Source: Sipunculus nudus
Lineage: Eukaryota > Annelida > Sipuncula > Golfingiida > Sipunculidae
Assembly: GCA_026874595.1 (NCBI GenBank)
Contig: CM049307.1
Location: 29,055,079-29,119,078 of the forward strand
Direction of reading: 5' to 3'
Length of the DNA: 64,000 nucleotides
Below the pieces are notes generated by a model. It had not been told where the DNA came from, did not search any database, and saw only the letters and a program-made list of their open reading frames with translations. Made by a program: the position numbers and the translations under genes. Below are positions 11,380 to 22,116 of this stretch, in pieces (position 1 is the first letter of the stretch; the number at the start of each line of letters is the position of its first letter).

Positions 11380-11852
11380 CTGTACAAATGTCAATTTTTA
11401 AGAATAATAAAGGAGTAGGATTGACGAAAATAGCCCAAAAATTAACACGTTACGTCTTTAAGGCAAAATTTTATTTCACCGTGTAGCGAAGGTTCTTCGA
11501 ATTCTATTGATGCCAAACTTATGTAATTATGATGTTATATTAAATTGTTATGGTCCACAAAAAAAATGGAAAGTCGCTCCTGAAAAAGTTTGAAAATTGA
11601 GTTCGCAGCTTGCATAAATTTGTTTCAGGGTATTGTATTTGCCACATTTATATGTTTCGAAACTCCTGGGAATGAGTGAAGTATACCTTAAGGATGGAAA
11701 CTAGGGGGGAAGAGGATTGCACTTTCAAACCAAGGTTCTTGCGCCAAGAGGTGACGGCCAGAGGGGAGGTGAAGGGGGGGGGGGGGGCTCAAGGCCGAAA
11801 TAATTAGCTTAAAACGTAATAAAAAGGGGGTTACGGCCCAAAAGGGGTTGCG
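11380..11852 (+). repeat. Dispersed repeat, block A copy interrupted by LINE
   Basis: Aligns end to end with 45900-46345 in block B, including AAAATAGCCCAAAAATTA, CACGTTACGTCTTT-type, AAGTCGCTCC, the G-run (about 11775) and CCGAAATAATTAGCTTAAA. The alignment stops at 11853-11859, where the CR1-like LINE is inserted, and resumes at 18393. This is one of the markers proving the segmental duplication. Confidence 0.75.
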
Positions 11853-11859
11853 AACATAT

Positions 11860-12289
11860 TTATTTATTAATTTATTAATTAATATATCTTTATTCAGGGT
11901 GGCTTGTTCAGAATATACTGATGTTCCACAAGGCCCTGAGAGTAATTGGAATTTTAAACATGATCAAATAGCATGACAGTAATATAAAAGCAAACATGTA
12001 TGTGCAGAATATTGTAACTGAATAAAACATATATTGTTATTTCCTGTACTAGTATGATCATTATTAGGAGTTTATTATAGAATATTATTTAGATATTCAT
12101 AGGATATTCAGGTTATTAACAATGTTGCTAACATTGTATGAAATAAGTGCAAAGAATAATATAAACCATAAGTGCAATGTATGCAAAGTTATGTTAGTGT
12201 TAATTCACTTATTGGTATTCGTAAAGCATAAAATATCAAAATGCATGCATAACATGTAAAAGTGGTATAACAGATTTATTGTAATTATG
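11860..12289 (-). other. 3' UTR and tail of the CR1-like LINE
   Basis: About 430 bp downstream of the ORF2 remnant, ending at 11860-11885 in a repeated ATTAATAAA-type sequence. Short tandem tails instead of poly(A) are typical of CR1-like elements. Confidence 0.6.
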
Positions 12290-14852
12290 TCAAGTGTTTA
12301 GTGAATATTGCTTAAGATCTTTTTTGAACTTATCTAGATTATCTATCTTACGAAGAGCTTCCGGTAACAAATTCCATAATTTCGGTCCCTGATAAATAAA
12401 AGATTTTCGCATCAATTCAGTTCTAACTGTTGGTACTTTCACTTGACAAGAGTATCTCGTGTTATAAGAGTGTATTTCAGATCGGGTTTCTGATAAATAA
12501 TTAAGATAACAAGGTGCTAGGCCATTAAGGCATTTAAACATGAATATATTAGAGAGGTACAATAATCGTTGATTGATTTTTTGCCATTTTAAGGCTGATA
12601 TCAATGTTAAACTAGCTGTATTCCTATCATAATTCCCAGAAATTATACGGGCAGCTCTATTCTGGAATTTCTGGAGAACGTTCATATTTGTTTGGCTTTG
12701 ATGGCCCCAAATGATTAAACCGTAATCAATATAGGGTTGTATGGTGGTCATATAAATATGAACGAGTTCCTGTGAAGGTAAAACTTTACTCAGACGAGCG
12801 AGAGCGCCTAGTTTAGGTTTTAATTTGGAAGCAAGTTCATTGATATGTGCTCATCAGCAAATAGGCTAATGTTACTATATTTTGGTATGTTACAAACATC
12901 ATTAAGATAAATTAAGAATAAAAGTGGTCCGAGAACAGAACCTTGAGGGACTCCCATAGAAATCTGCGAACAGTCAGAAATTGATCCATTATATTTAGTA
13001 GCTTGAGTTCGATTACTTAGATACGATTTAAACCACTCTAATTCTCGATTCCGTATTCCATATTTATAAAGCTTGTCAAGTAGCCTAGTGTGACATATTG
13101 AATCAAAACATTTACAAATATCAAGAAAGCAAACTACTGTTATATGTCCTTTGTCGCATGCTTTAACCCAATCAGATGTACTGCTGAGTAGTGACGTAAT
13201 GGTCGAGTGTTGTTTTATGAATGCCGATTGTGATGAACCTAAAAGTTTGTTATCATGAATAAATGAATATAACTGCTGGTGAATCACTTTTTCCATTATT
13301 TTAGCTACATGTGAAATTACAGAAATCGGGCGATAATTACATGGATCATCCGCAGGTCCTTTCCCTTTATAAATTGGCGTAACTCTTGCCTGTTTTAAAT
13401 CTGTGGAACTATACTTTCCTCTAAACTCATGTTAACTATGGTGCATAGGTAAGGCGTGAGCTCTTCTGCAGCTAGTTTTAACAAATACGCATCTACACCT
13501 AAAATATCTATATTAAAAGAATTCGGCATATTTTTAAGTTGCCATAATATTTCATTTTCTTGGATAGAAGTAAATTTAAATATGCAATTTTGTGATTTAA
13601 GCTCTGGAATGTGATTTTCACATGAATTTTTAATTTTAGATGCAAATTTAGGACCAATGTCGACAAAATACTCGTTGAATTGTGATGCTGTTATTGTGTT
13701 AGAAGAGCTAGAATTATTTTTATTAAGGGCAAAGCGTATTACTTTCCACATTAGTTTTTGGTTACCTTTAGCGTCTGCAATTTTACTAAAGAAGAATTCA
13801 CGTTTAGCGTCGCGAGTAAAAGTAGTTACTTGATTACGTAAGGAGCGGTATACCGTCATGAGGTAGGGATCATTGTATTTACATGCAAGTTTATGTGCAG
13901 CATCCCGTTCATGCATTAAGTGGATCAGATCGTCAGTTAGCCATGGACATTTTTTCGATTTTACTCTGTGCGTGCGCAATGGAGCGTGCATATTAGAAAC
14001 AAATAAGATAACATCATATAAGTACCTCCAAGCCGTTACTACATCAACGTGTTTAATATTATTAGCGTTAGTCATTAGCTGTGAAATGTCATTTCTAAAA
14101 CATAAATCATCAAATTTACTGTAATATCTCCTTTCGACATAATTATGTGTGTTAGTTTGTTTACAGTTTGTTTTCAAGGTGGTATATGTTATATAATGAT
14201 CACTTAACGAGTATTGTAATACTCCACTTGAAATATGCAATTTAGGTAGAGTTGAGTAAATATGATCTATAAGTGTGCTACATGTGTTAGTAACTCTTGT
14301 TGGTTCACGTATTAGTTGATCAAAATGAAAGAGGTTGCATATTTCTACTGATCGCTTATAACCAATAGAATTTATGTCTGTAATGTCCATATTAAAGTCA
14401 CCTAGAATAATGGTCTCATTAGTTCCAATTACGACACATTCTAATATTTCACAAAGTTCGTCATAATTTGCACTATCGGATGATGGACAATATACACAAC
14501 ATAACGTTATTTGTAATTTGCTGCTCAGTTCGACGTCAACACTGATGAGTTCAACATATGTATACTTATTAACTTTGTGTGGTGTCACTTTAAATCTTGA
14601 TTTCACATATATACAGACCCCACCAGCATGGTATGCTCTGTCATTTCGGAAAAGTAGGTAGTTATCAAGTTGAATTTCAGAACTATCCACGTAATCAGTC
14701 AACCAAGTTTCAGTAATACAAAATATATCAAAATCTTGTTCAATGATTATTTTCTGAAGTTCCGTAAACTTATTCATTATGCTTCTGCTGTTGATATGTC
14801 CAATCTTAATGCGGTCACTTGATTTTGCTGTTTTTGTGTTATTTAATTCCAA
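12290..14852 (-). pseudogene. LINE ORF2: APE-type endonuclease and reverse transcriptase, broken
   Basis: The first frame (14852-13395, 485 residues) contains the apurinic-type endonuclease: GHINSRSIMNKF, ITETWL, ILGDFNMDI and SDHYITY. The RT continues in a second frame (about 13410-12820) with NYRPISVISHVAK, SAFIKQHST, LDICKCFDS and GVPQGSVLGPLLF, ending LFADE where FADD is expected. Directly after FADE the sequence jumps to the INELASKLK segment, so several tens of residues are missing. A third frame (12751-12290) carries the C-terminal part (IQPYIDYGLIIWG, NRAARIISG). The enzyme would nick target DNA and prime reverse transcription of the element RNA. At least two frameshifts and the deletion make this copy non-functional. 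Confidence 0.88.
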
Positions 14853-16154
14853 GGAGGCTTTATGAACCGACTTTTCATTTTGACCATTACCTATGCATCA
14901 TGGGATTCCTAGGAGGGGGTTTGATTCCCTGGTTGACATGACTGATGCGGACAGGACAGTTCTCATATCTGTGTCCTATGCTACCACAGTGGAAACACAT
15001 GAGTCCGTTTTGTTTTCTGCATTGTTCAGCTGTATGACCAATTTGCCCACATGCAGCACATTGTAGAATACTGTAATCGTATTCCTGATGTGGTAAATAC
15101 CGCTGATGGAATGCGCTTGTATTAGTCGACTGGCTGTTGTGTGAATTTAAAGGCACATTTCGTCGTGACTGTTGAAAATATTTAGTCTGATCTGGGTAAA
15201 CTTTATGTAGATCATTGTACTGCGATACATATGCCGCGTGTGTGTTTGCTTGTGTACCCGGGTTGGATGTTCCTGGTTGACGGTCTAGTGGAGGTGTTAG
15301 AGTGTAGGGATGACCAGGGGTAAACCTACTCTCGATTGGGAGATACACGGGAACATTTCCCTGGTATTCAAGTCTATCGGGCTCCAACTTTCTGTTTATC
15401 AAGGCATCAGCCGCACGACGGTAATTTCGTTGCCAGGGATTCCATCCATGATGTTGATTTTCATCACCCGTCCTAACAAAACTTTTCATGGTCTTACCAT
15501 GACGGGGTCCATAATTTCTTCGTTCTCCTGTCTTATATCCATGTCGCCTTATGTCAGCCCCTGGACGAGGAAGTGGGGGCCATTCCTCGTGATTCTTGTT
15601 ATGGAGAGTGTAATCTTTGGTGTTACTTTTCTGATCAAAGTACTGTGAAAATTCCTTTTCGTCAAGGCCATTCATTTGATCAACAACAATTTCAGGGTCA
15701 GCACACGCCAGATTACTCAATAATGCCAGTGTCCCCCGAACTGAGAAATGCAAACCATCCGTCTGATACAGATGTTTGTTAATAGAACCATTTCAAGTAG
15801 GAAAGTTTGGTCATTGTCAACAAATTTACAGGATAGTGTTTCACATGTATCCTTTAGAGCTTTATTGACCTTCTCACACATATTTTGGTGTTCAGTAATG
15901 TCCATCCTCGGAGGGATGCTTAATATTGTAACATCATTACAAGTTTTCTTGGATGTTTTGATGAGTCTTTTGTAATCATGGAGTATCCTGTCAGTATTAG
16001 CCCCACGAAGAGAACAATCATTTGTACCGACTAAGCACACAATTTTATCAAAATCGCCTTTCTGGCTAACCGAGATGCAACTTTCCACATCATTAATGGT
16101 AGCACCTGGGAGTGTGCGGATTCGCGTTGACGGTGCAAGTGATTTCGTTTTCAC

Positions 16155-16592
16155 CGGTCTTAGTAAGGAATCCCCAACAACCAATACTCTATTATTCATT
16201 GTTTTATTGGTGTTCTTTGTAACCGATCTAATCTTGTTCTGTGGTTGGGTATTTGCTGGTGTTACCGTTGTTATAGCGCTGCCCACCTGATCACTGATCT
16301 GATCACCGCTAATTGGTGACAAGTTCACTTGGGTACTTTTTGAGGAGAGCTCTTTGTCAGTGTGTGCATTATTCAGCTCCCGTAGTACGGAATCCCCTAC
16401 AACCAATACTGAATCATTACATGAAGTGCTTTTTGTAGTCGAGCTAATCTTGTTCTTTGGTTGGGTATTTGCTGGTGATACTATTGTCATAGCCTGGCCC
16501 ACCTGCTCAATAATCTGATCACTGTTAATTGGTGACGAGTCCACTTGAGTACCTTTTGAGGATTTCTCTTTGACCGTGTGAGCGTCATTTAG
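16155..16592 (-). repeat. Internal tandem duplication in ORF1 spanning the GDS motif
   Basis: Two diverged protein-level repeats of about 72-74 residues. Each begins LN(D/N)AHT, passes through SPANTQP or TPANTQP and ends VLVVGDS(V/L)LR. Copy 1 (about 16592-16377) carries a lone GDS block. Copy 2 (about 16376-16155) carries the GDS block that continues into the full esterase. The reading frame is kept. Confidence 0.8.
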
Positions 16593-17659
16593 CGTCCGTA
16601 GGCCAGTCAGCTCCAGTTTCAATGCACAGTTTTCATCATGAATCATTTTGAGCTTTTCTGTTAGCTCCCTTTGTTTTTGTTGTTCATCCGACATTAGTTT
16701 AAGGATTTCATATACAGAGTTCAGCTTTGTTGGCATTTCCCTGCACCTCTCACATGTATACATAACACTACCGTGTAGTTCTTTTTTCAGGCACCATTGT
16801 CCATTCCATGCATATAATGCAACGAATATCAACAATCTTTTCCTTACATTTTTTCTTTTTGTCTCCCTTTCTCATGCTATCGTCATCAGCCAACATATCT
16901 CCATTATGTTCCGCTTGTAGGTTACCCTCTGCTTTAGTTTCATAATTAATTTGACCGCTGCTTGTACCATCTTGTGTTTCATCATGTGTCACCATCAATG
17001 TATTCTGTGACTGTGATTTATCTAGTTCTGTGTATGTTATGTCACTCAATGCAAGCAGTTCATCCCCGTCATCTCGACATAATTGTGACACAGGCGAGTC
17101 AGCAAGTAGCACTTGTTGGTTATGTTGTGTACATGTTTCCCCAGTGCTGAGTCTTAATAATAACGGTGTCAAGGGATTTTCTGAAAGTTTGGGTGAAGAA
17201 GATTTTACTGAAACTTCATTGATCTGATTTTCAGCTTCACAGTTATTGCCACAAAGATCATTTTCATTATCAGTTTGTACCACTCTTTTGATCCCTATCT
17301 GTTCCTTATCTGCTAGAAGGAGCCATTTTTCTTTGTCGTTTGTGTAAAGTTTGTCAACTTGTTCACAGAGAACAGGAAAATGTTCGGAGTGCCACAACAT
17401 ATATGAATTTCCTTGGACTAACAGATTTGCTGTAGATTTGTAGAATGTGAGAGAAATAGACCCATATAACACTTTATCAACTGTTGAACAGTAGCCACTT
17501 TTAAATTGCAGTCCATGCTTTATTTTTCCTGGATGTTTTGGTACTGGTTTTGTTTTGTAAAACTCTTCACATACTTCAAGCCAAACTAGTAGTGTTTTGG
17601 GATCAAGATGCACAGTTAGAGAGGATGTATTCTCTTTTATGCCCACCCTGTGTTGTTGG

Positions 17660-17868
17660 TAGGCTTGTACCTCATCATTAAGCTCAATGGTCAGAACTCG
17701 AAACGCAGCGGACATTTCCTGGAATGTTTTTATAGCTGATTTATCTTTGTTTTAGTCGGGATGGTACTTCCCCGCTAGCTCACGATACCTGTTTTGAATA
17801 TCGTCAACTGATGCATTATCAGAGAGTTGAAGTACTTTTAACGCTTCAAGTATTTCACTTTTTGTCAT
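17660..17868 (-). other. J (DnaJ) domain at the N-terminus of LINE ORF1
   Basis: In one frame with the rest of ORF1. It shows the J-domain order: helix I (EILEALKVLQL, then SDNASVDDI), helix II (QNRYRELAGKYHPD), HPD loop, and helix III (AIKTFQEMSAAFRVL). HPD is the motif by which J proteins stimulate Hsp70 ATPase activity. The stop codon after HPD is a single change from AAA to TAA, assuming the usual HPDK. The region is inside the LINE boundaries set by the target duplication, so it is part of the element and not flanking host sequence. Confidence 0.85.
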
Positions 17869-18392
17869 TTTGCTTTTTTTATTTCAAAATATCACTGTAA
17901 AATGTTCAGTATGTTGAGGCTCATAAAAGATCAGTTACTTTCTACTGGAAGACATGATTCAACAGTGCAGAGTCCAGAGTTCAACTCAGTGCGATCTTTT
18001 AAATTCCGTGAGCGATAATACAATTTGATAGTGAAATTTACTCACCAATGCTTTAAAGTCATCATGAATGGCACTTTTGTGTAAATCACAACGCATGCAG
18101 TAGTGTATATAATCCTAGCACAAATGTTGATAGTAGTATCTGTCTTTAAATGCAGAGTACATATATGTGTATATGAAGCCGCGGTGCATTATGGGGGTCA
18201 GACCTTGACGCTCAGAATACTTAAATAGCCGAGTGGTACTCTTGTAAGTCAATTTCTGCGCTGTTTTTTAACACTGAGTCGCCTGTAATGCTGTTTGCCT
18301 TTCTTATGTCTGTTTATTCCGGTGGGGGGAATCCCCACAGAGGGCCAGTTCCGTGAACGTCAATGCTCAGTGGACAGTGAACGGTAATAAAA
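17869..18392 (-). other. 5' untranslated region of the CR1-like LINE
   Basis: About 524 bp between the ORF1 start and the upstream copy of the target duplication. No open frame of note. It should hold the internal promoter of the element, but no motif could be assigned with confidence. Confidence 0.5.
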
Positions 18393-18482
18393 AACATATC
18401 CAGATGACTTACCTATTGACATTAGTCGACATTTAGCTTAAGGAATGCTAAGTTGAATCTAAGACTCCAAAAAGCGTGTGGG

Positions 18483-18546
<64 letters not shown>

Positions 18547-19270
18547 ATTGCAAGATAACGTGTGACCTAGTCCCGATTAAGCAAACATTATATAGACGCT
18601 TCTTTCTTTTAATTTATTTGCCACAAATAATCATTTATTCTGACAAGCTTATATGGTAAGATATGGCCCTGGTCTTTAAATATTCGTATCGGGGTAACAC
18701 TCGGCGGGGGGGGGGGCAGTGCATTTTTATCAGAGAGCCCTCGAAACATATTTGAATATACTAAAAAATTTGGTACCGGGTTGACACCGGGATGCATCCG
18801 GAAGACATTTGGACAGATCTGCACTGGGATACATCTGTGTGGCATTGAAAATGTGGCATTGACAATGTGCGAACAAGCCTTAAGTTCCCAACAAGGACAG
18901 AAGTAGTGATATAAAGTTCATGTAAAATAGATATGGATCAGAAACATTGAGCGGTTAGACCCTTCCCAGTGATTAAGTTTGCTTAACTGACCGTTGACCA
19001 GTGTCACACTTCGAAAAGTAAATGACCAACCCTTACTTATTGAGATGAGTCAATGCCTACCCTTGATCAATCTCGTCCGGTACTGTTGACTGCTGATCCT
19101 ACTCTCCCTAATGATCGGGGCACGGTAACAAACCAGACTTTGTCAGACAATCTGCCAGCTGTGTTTATTTCAAAATCTTTAAGGAGTTTCACCAGATGAG
19201 ACCTTTGTATATTTTAAGAAACATATTATATGCAGATGCTTTCCCCTAACAATAAATTGTATATCTTTTG
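18393..19270. other. Upstream flank of UGT gene A
   Basis: 18393-18480 and 19150-19270 align with the block B flank (46470-46690). Between them lie a TA array (18483-18546), a G-run near 18705 and about 600 bp absent from block B. The first exon of the UGT gene should lie upstream but could not be recognised. Confidence 0.5.
18483..18546. repeat. (TA)n microsatellite
   Basis: Perfect TA array with one phase slip near 18535. Confidence 0.95.
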
Positions 19271-19273
19271 TAG
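19255..19273 (+). promoter_or_regulatory. 3' splice acceptor before UGT A coding exon
   Basis: A pyrimidine-rich tract ending TTTTGTAG lies 5 nt before the first ATG. Block B has the same arrangement, TCTCTTTTACAG followed by GTGTGATG. Conservation of the AG while the tract varies supports a real acceptor and therefore a 5' UTR intron. Confidence 0.65.
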
Positions 19274-19278
19274 GTGTG

Positions 19279-20853
19279 ATGACCATGTGTCCAAGGTGTC
19301 GCAATATGCCGTGCATCACTTTCGTATGTATGTTTATGACCCTCATTGGATTGAGCCAGTCAGCGAACTTACTCCTCGTTCCATTCGACCACGCCGGACA
19401 TACCAACTTCTTCATTATTGCAGGTCAAGCACTCAAGGCGAAAGGTCATAATGTCACAATTTTCACAAATATCAAGTATCGTTCGGCGGTTGAGAATGCC
19501 GGCCTAAGGTCACTAGCATGGAAGCCAGAAAAGGCAATAAGCTTCCATGATGACAAAGAAATAACAGAAGCTTTTTCGCGTATGTCCTTCCGAAAAGATA
19601 TACCACCGAAAGAGACTTTTCAAACTGCTTCAAAAATAGTAACAAGGATGTCCGAGCAGTGTAATGAAATTTTGGAAAATAAAGACTTGCAAAGGACCAT
19701 CAGAGATTCAGTTTTTGACTTAGCCATCATGGATGGACACTTTCTGGTGAAAAGCTTTTACATAATTCCGTACAAGCATTACATCAAGTTTGTGACACTC
19801 ATGGTTATTGTGGAACCTTGGTCCTACAGAGTCCCTAGTCTTCCATCAGTGGAACCTCATCCTTTTCTGGACAGTACCAACGAGATATCGTTTACTAAGA
19901 GAATTAAAAATTTTGTTTTATACAGCGCATTACCTTTCTCCATGTCATTCTTTGAGCCAAATCATCTTGTATCAAAGTATGCTCCAGATCGTCCACAAAA
20001 GACGATCTCAGAAATATACTCTTCAGCAGAGATGGTTTTGATCAACTGGGAAATCTATGCATTGGATTATCCCAGGATATCGGCGCCGCATTATAAGTTC
20101 ATTGGTGGACTCGGTGCTAAGCCTGCAAAGTCATTACCCGAGGACCTTGAGGATTTTGCTGCCAACGCAGGTGCTCTGGTACTGGTTAGTTTTGGTTCTA
20201 TGGTAAAGGTTTTGCCTGAGTGGCTCCTTAGAAAGCTGTTTAATGTATTCCGCGAGATGCCACACATTCGGTTTATTATGAAACTTGGAAACGGTTTCCC
20301 TGGAGAGGTTCCTGAAAATGTAAAGACGATGAAGTGGATTCCGCAGAACGATCTTCTTGGACATCAGAAGGTACGAGCCTTCATTACACATGGCGGAAAC
20401 AACGGCCAACTTGAAGCTCTATACCATGGTGTACCAATGCTATCAGCACCCGTATCCTCGGACCAAGTCCACAATTCAATGCGAATCCAAAAACGAGGTT
20501 ATGGAAAAATATTATTCTTAATTGAGTCAAATGTGGAAGAAATCAAGGAAACCGTGCTGGAATTGTTAACTAATGATTCGTACAGAATAAATATAAAACG
20601 GGGTTCGGAGATCTTCAGGAGTCTGCCAAAAGCCGAAGACACGTTGGTGTTCTGGATTGATCATATTCTGCAATTTGGAAGTGATCACATCAAGTCCCCT
20701 CATATAGATATGCCTCTGTACAAATTCTTTATGTTCGATGTTTTCTTATTCTTGGGTACCATTGCGCTTTGTATCATTATTCTAGTAATCGTAAGCATAC
20801 AATATTGTTTCATCTATTTCTGCCAGAGGAATGCTAAAGAGAAGCAACATTAG
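19279..20853 (+). CDS. UGT: UDP-glycosyltransferase A
   Basis: Membrane UGT of the GT1 family, transferring sugar (usually glucuronic acid or glucose) from UDP-sugar to small lipophilic acceptors, facing the ER lumen. There are 524 codons in one exon, the normal length for the family. Residues about 11-29 form a signal peptide. The N-terminal acceptor half contains FDHAGHTNFF. Residues about 368-396 match the whole UGT signature (FITHGGNNGQ to SAPVSSDQ). Residues about 483-516 form the single transmembrane anchor, and the tail ends KEKQH, a KxKxx ER-retrieval signal. I chose the ATG at 19279, just after the splice acceptor; a second in-frame ATG lies two codons later. The nearest relative in the window is the gene at 46698. 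The frame is intact, so it is probably functional. The substrate cannot be inferred from sequence. Confidence 0.93.
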   Translation: MTMCPRCRNMPCITFVCMFMTLIGLSQSANLLLVPFDHAGHTNFFIIAGQALKAKGHNVTIFTNIKYRSAVENAGLRSLAWKPEKAISFHDDKEITEAFSRMSFRKDIPPKETFQTASKIVTRMSEQCNEILENKDLQRTIRDSVFDLAIMDGHFLVKSFYIIPYKHYIKFVTLMVIVEPWSYRVPSLPSVEPHPFLDSTNEISFTKRIKNFVLYSALPFSMSFFEPNHLVSKYAPDRPQKTISEIYSSAEMVLINWEIYALDYPRISAPHYKFIGGLGAKPAKSLPEDLEDFAANAGALVLVSFGSMVKVLPEWLLRKLFNVFREMPHIRFIMKLGNGFPGEVPENVKTMKWIPQNDLLGHQKVRAFITHGGNNGQLEALYHGVPMLSAPVSSDQVHNSMRIQKRGYGKILFLIESNVEEIKETVLELLTNDSYRINIKRGSEIFRSLPKAEDTLVFWIDHILQFGSDHIKSPHIDMPLYKFFMFDVFLFLGTIALCIIILVIVSIQYCFIYFCQRNAKEKQH

Positions 20854-21942
20854 GGGAAATTTGGTTATTTACCAACAAGAGCCAGTTACATGTGCGCGCT
20901 AGTGCCACCTAGTGTCCATCTGAATTTTTTGTTTACCATTTGAATTCTTCATCAGCAGATTGCCAACATCACATATAGAACGTGTGTGTTCAATCAGTCA
21001 TCGCTGCTTTATCAAGAGAAACCGTGTTCAGAAGTCCACTGGGAAAAAAATCTATACATGCAAAAACATATTGTTTTTTTTTGTACCAGCACTCGTAAAC
21101 ACAATTACACATAAATCAGATGAGAGTGCTGAGAAATCTATATTGACCTCATCTGTGTCACCCATTTTTTACCTGTAAATTGCATCGGGGCATGGGCTGA
21201 TATTCCCTGTTGAAGCCTATTTTATCAGGAAAAACGAGAGTGTTTGTTCTAACTGAAGCGCCTTAACTAGTAGGAAACTCAGCTGCAGAGGAAAGAAACG
21301 TAACACATTTAAATGAATAAAATTTATTCATCATAAAATTACAAATAAATTGGCATTTATTAGTGATTGTTTTTGGCATCATCCGCTACTTAAGTTTACA
21401 CATCATTTTGAATATATGGTACCCCAAGTCTGCAATGTATAAAACATATGACTCTCCTAATATAAATTAGCATATGAATTTTCATTTCTGGTATCATTTC
21501 TGTATGTAGGCTCACGGCTTTCTAAAAGCTGTTTACCATAACACTGAACATCCAGTATGAAGGAAATGTGTAATATTCGCATGCTTTTCAGTTTTTGTAT
21601 CAAAGCCTCTCGTTATTAACCGATATACAAATCCTCGCAACTAAGCACAGCACGATCAGCATTGAATCAAAAATATCAAGTCATATTTCATGTCTGCAGG
21701 GCATCTGTTGGGTACAAGGCCCAACCCCTCTTATTAAATTGTGAAACGTTGTATACTATCGACTATATGTTTAAAACCTAAAAGACAATTTCTTTGTGAC
21801 AGCCTCCCCATATTTGTCGGTTTTGGGCTTCCTATCAGCCTGCTTCTTTGTAAGACGTTTTGTCCAATTTGTGATTTGCATGTGCTTGCGGGAGGATCCT
21901 AGCTGTCACTATGGAGCCAAGTAATTCATAAAACACAGGGTG
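20854..21942. other. 3' flank of UGT A, no further gene seen
   Basis: Aligns with the block B 3' flank (48273-49208). Shared landmarks are GGTTATTTACCAACAAGAGC just after the stop and TTGCATCGGGGCATGGGCTG about 330 bp on. A possible polyadenylation signal AATAAA lies near 21317 (TGAATAAAATTTATT). About 400 bp near 21375-21780 has no close match in B. Confidence 0.55.
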
Positions 21943-21950
21943 TTGGAGTC

Positions 21951-22116
21951 TACGGTGGCTCGTATAGGAAACGCAAACAAATATTTTTTTTCTCATTCCC
22001 AACCGAAAGTATCGCTTTCCCCCGCATGGGAACGAGATACTTTCGTGTGGAAACAACATACATTCGCGTGGGAACGAGATAAAAGTAAATTTCAGTGTGT
22101 ACTATACGAGCCACCG
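21951..22116. mobile_element. Short MITE with CGGTGGCTCGTATA ends, block A copy
   Basis: Inverted ends CGGTGGCTCGTATA and TATACGAGCCACCG. Direct repeat TTGGAGTC on the left (21943-21950) and TGGGAGTC on the right (22117-22124). The interior is itself quasi-palindromic (CGTTCCCA/TGGGAACG-type motifs with GATACTTTCG). No protein is encoded. The same element sits at the orthologous place in block B. Confidence 0.8.

Larger units (their letters stand above)
14887..17868 (-). pseudogene. LINE ORF1: J domain, PHD-like finger, SGNH esterase, CCHC knuckles
   Basis: Starts at ATG 17866-17868. Residues 1-65 form a DnaJ-type J domain (YRELAGKYHPD, then NKDKSAIKTFQEM) with the HPD triad; one TAA stop (17752-17754) directly follows HPD where a lysine codon is usual. 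Next is a beta-rich module with LTFYKSTANLLVQGNSY (about 17480-17400) and an acidic linker. A PHD-like finger follows (RCIICMEW, then MYTCERC) and is crossed by a frameshift near 16800. A coiled coil comes next (about 16730-16600). The SGNH hydrolase has VLVVGDSLLR, VGTNDCSLRG and DGLHF; a second frameshift lies near 15770, just before DGLH. Two CCHC knuckles (CAACGQIGHTAEQC and CFHCGSIGHRYENC) end the protein. The SGNH, PHD and CCHC parts are known from CR1-type ORF1 proteins; the J domain is the surprise. The likely role is an RNA-binding and RNP-assembly protein, and Hsp70 recruitment is inference. Confidence 0.85.
11860..18392 (-). mobile_element. CR1-like LINE with J-domain ORF1, 6.5 kb, probably full length
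   Basis: Flanked by the 7-bp direct repeat AACATAT (11853-11859 and 18393-18399). Block B has an uninterrupted AACATAT in the homologous position (46470-46476), an empty site. On the minus strand it contains a 5' region of about 524 bp, ORF1 (17868-14887), ORF2 with APE endonuclease and reverse transcriptase (14852-12290), a 3' UTR of about 430 bp and a short AT-rich tail built of ATTAATAAA units. Protein features place it in the CR1/L2-like part of the LINE tree: esterase-type ORF1, and an FADD-type RT with a GVPQGSVLGPLLF motif. It now carries one stop, several frameshifts and an RT deletion, so it is inactive. Confidence 0.88.

Noticed and set aside
13873-14124. Plus-strand frames inside the CR1-like LINE (also 15310, 15573, 16075 and 16648)
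   Set aside because: Antisense shadows of the LINE ORFs.
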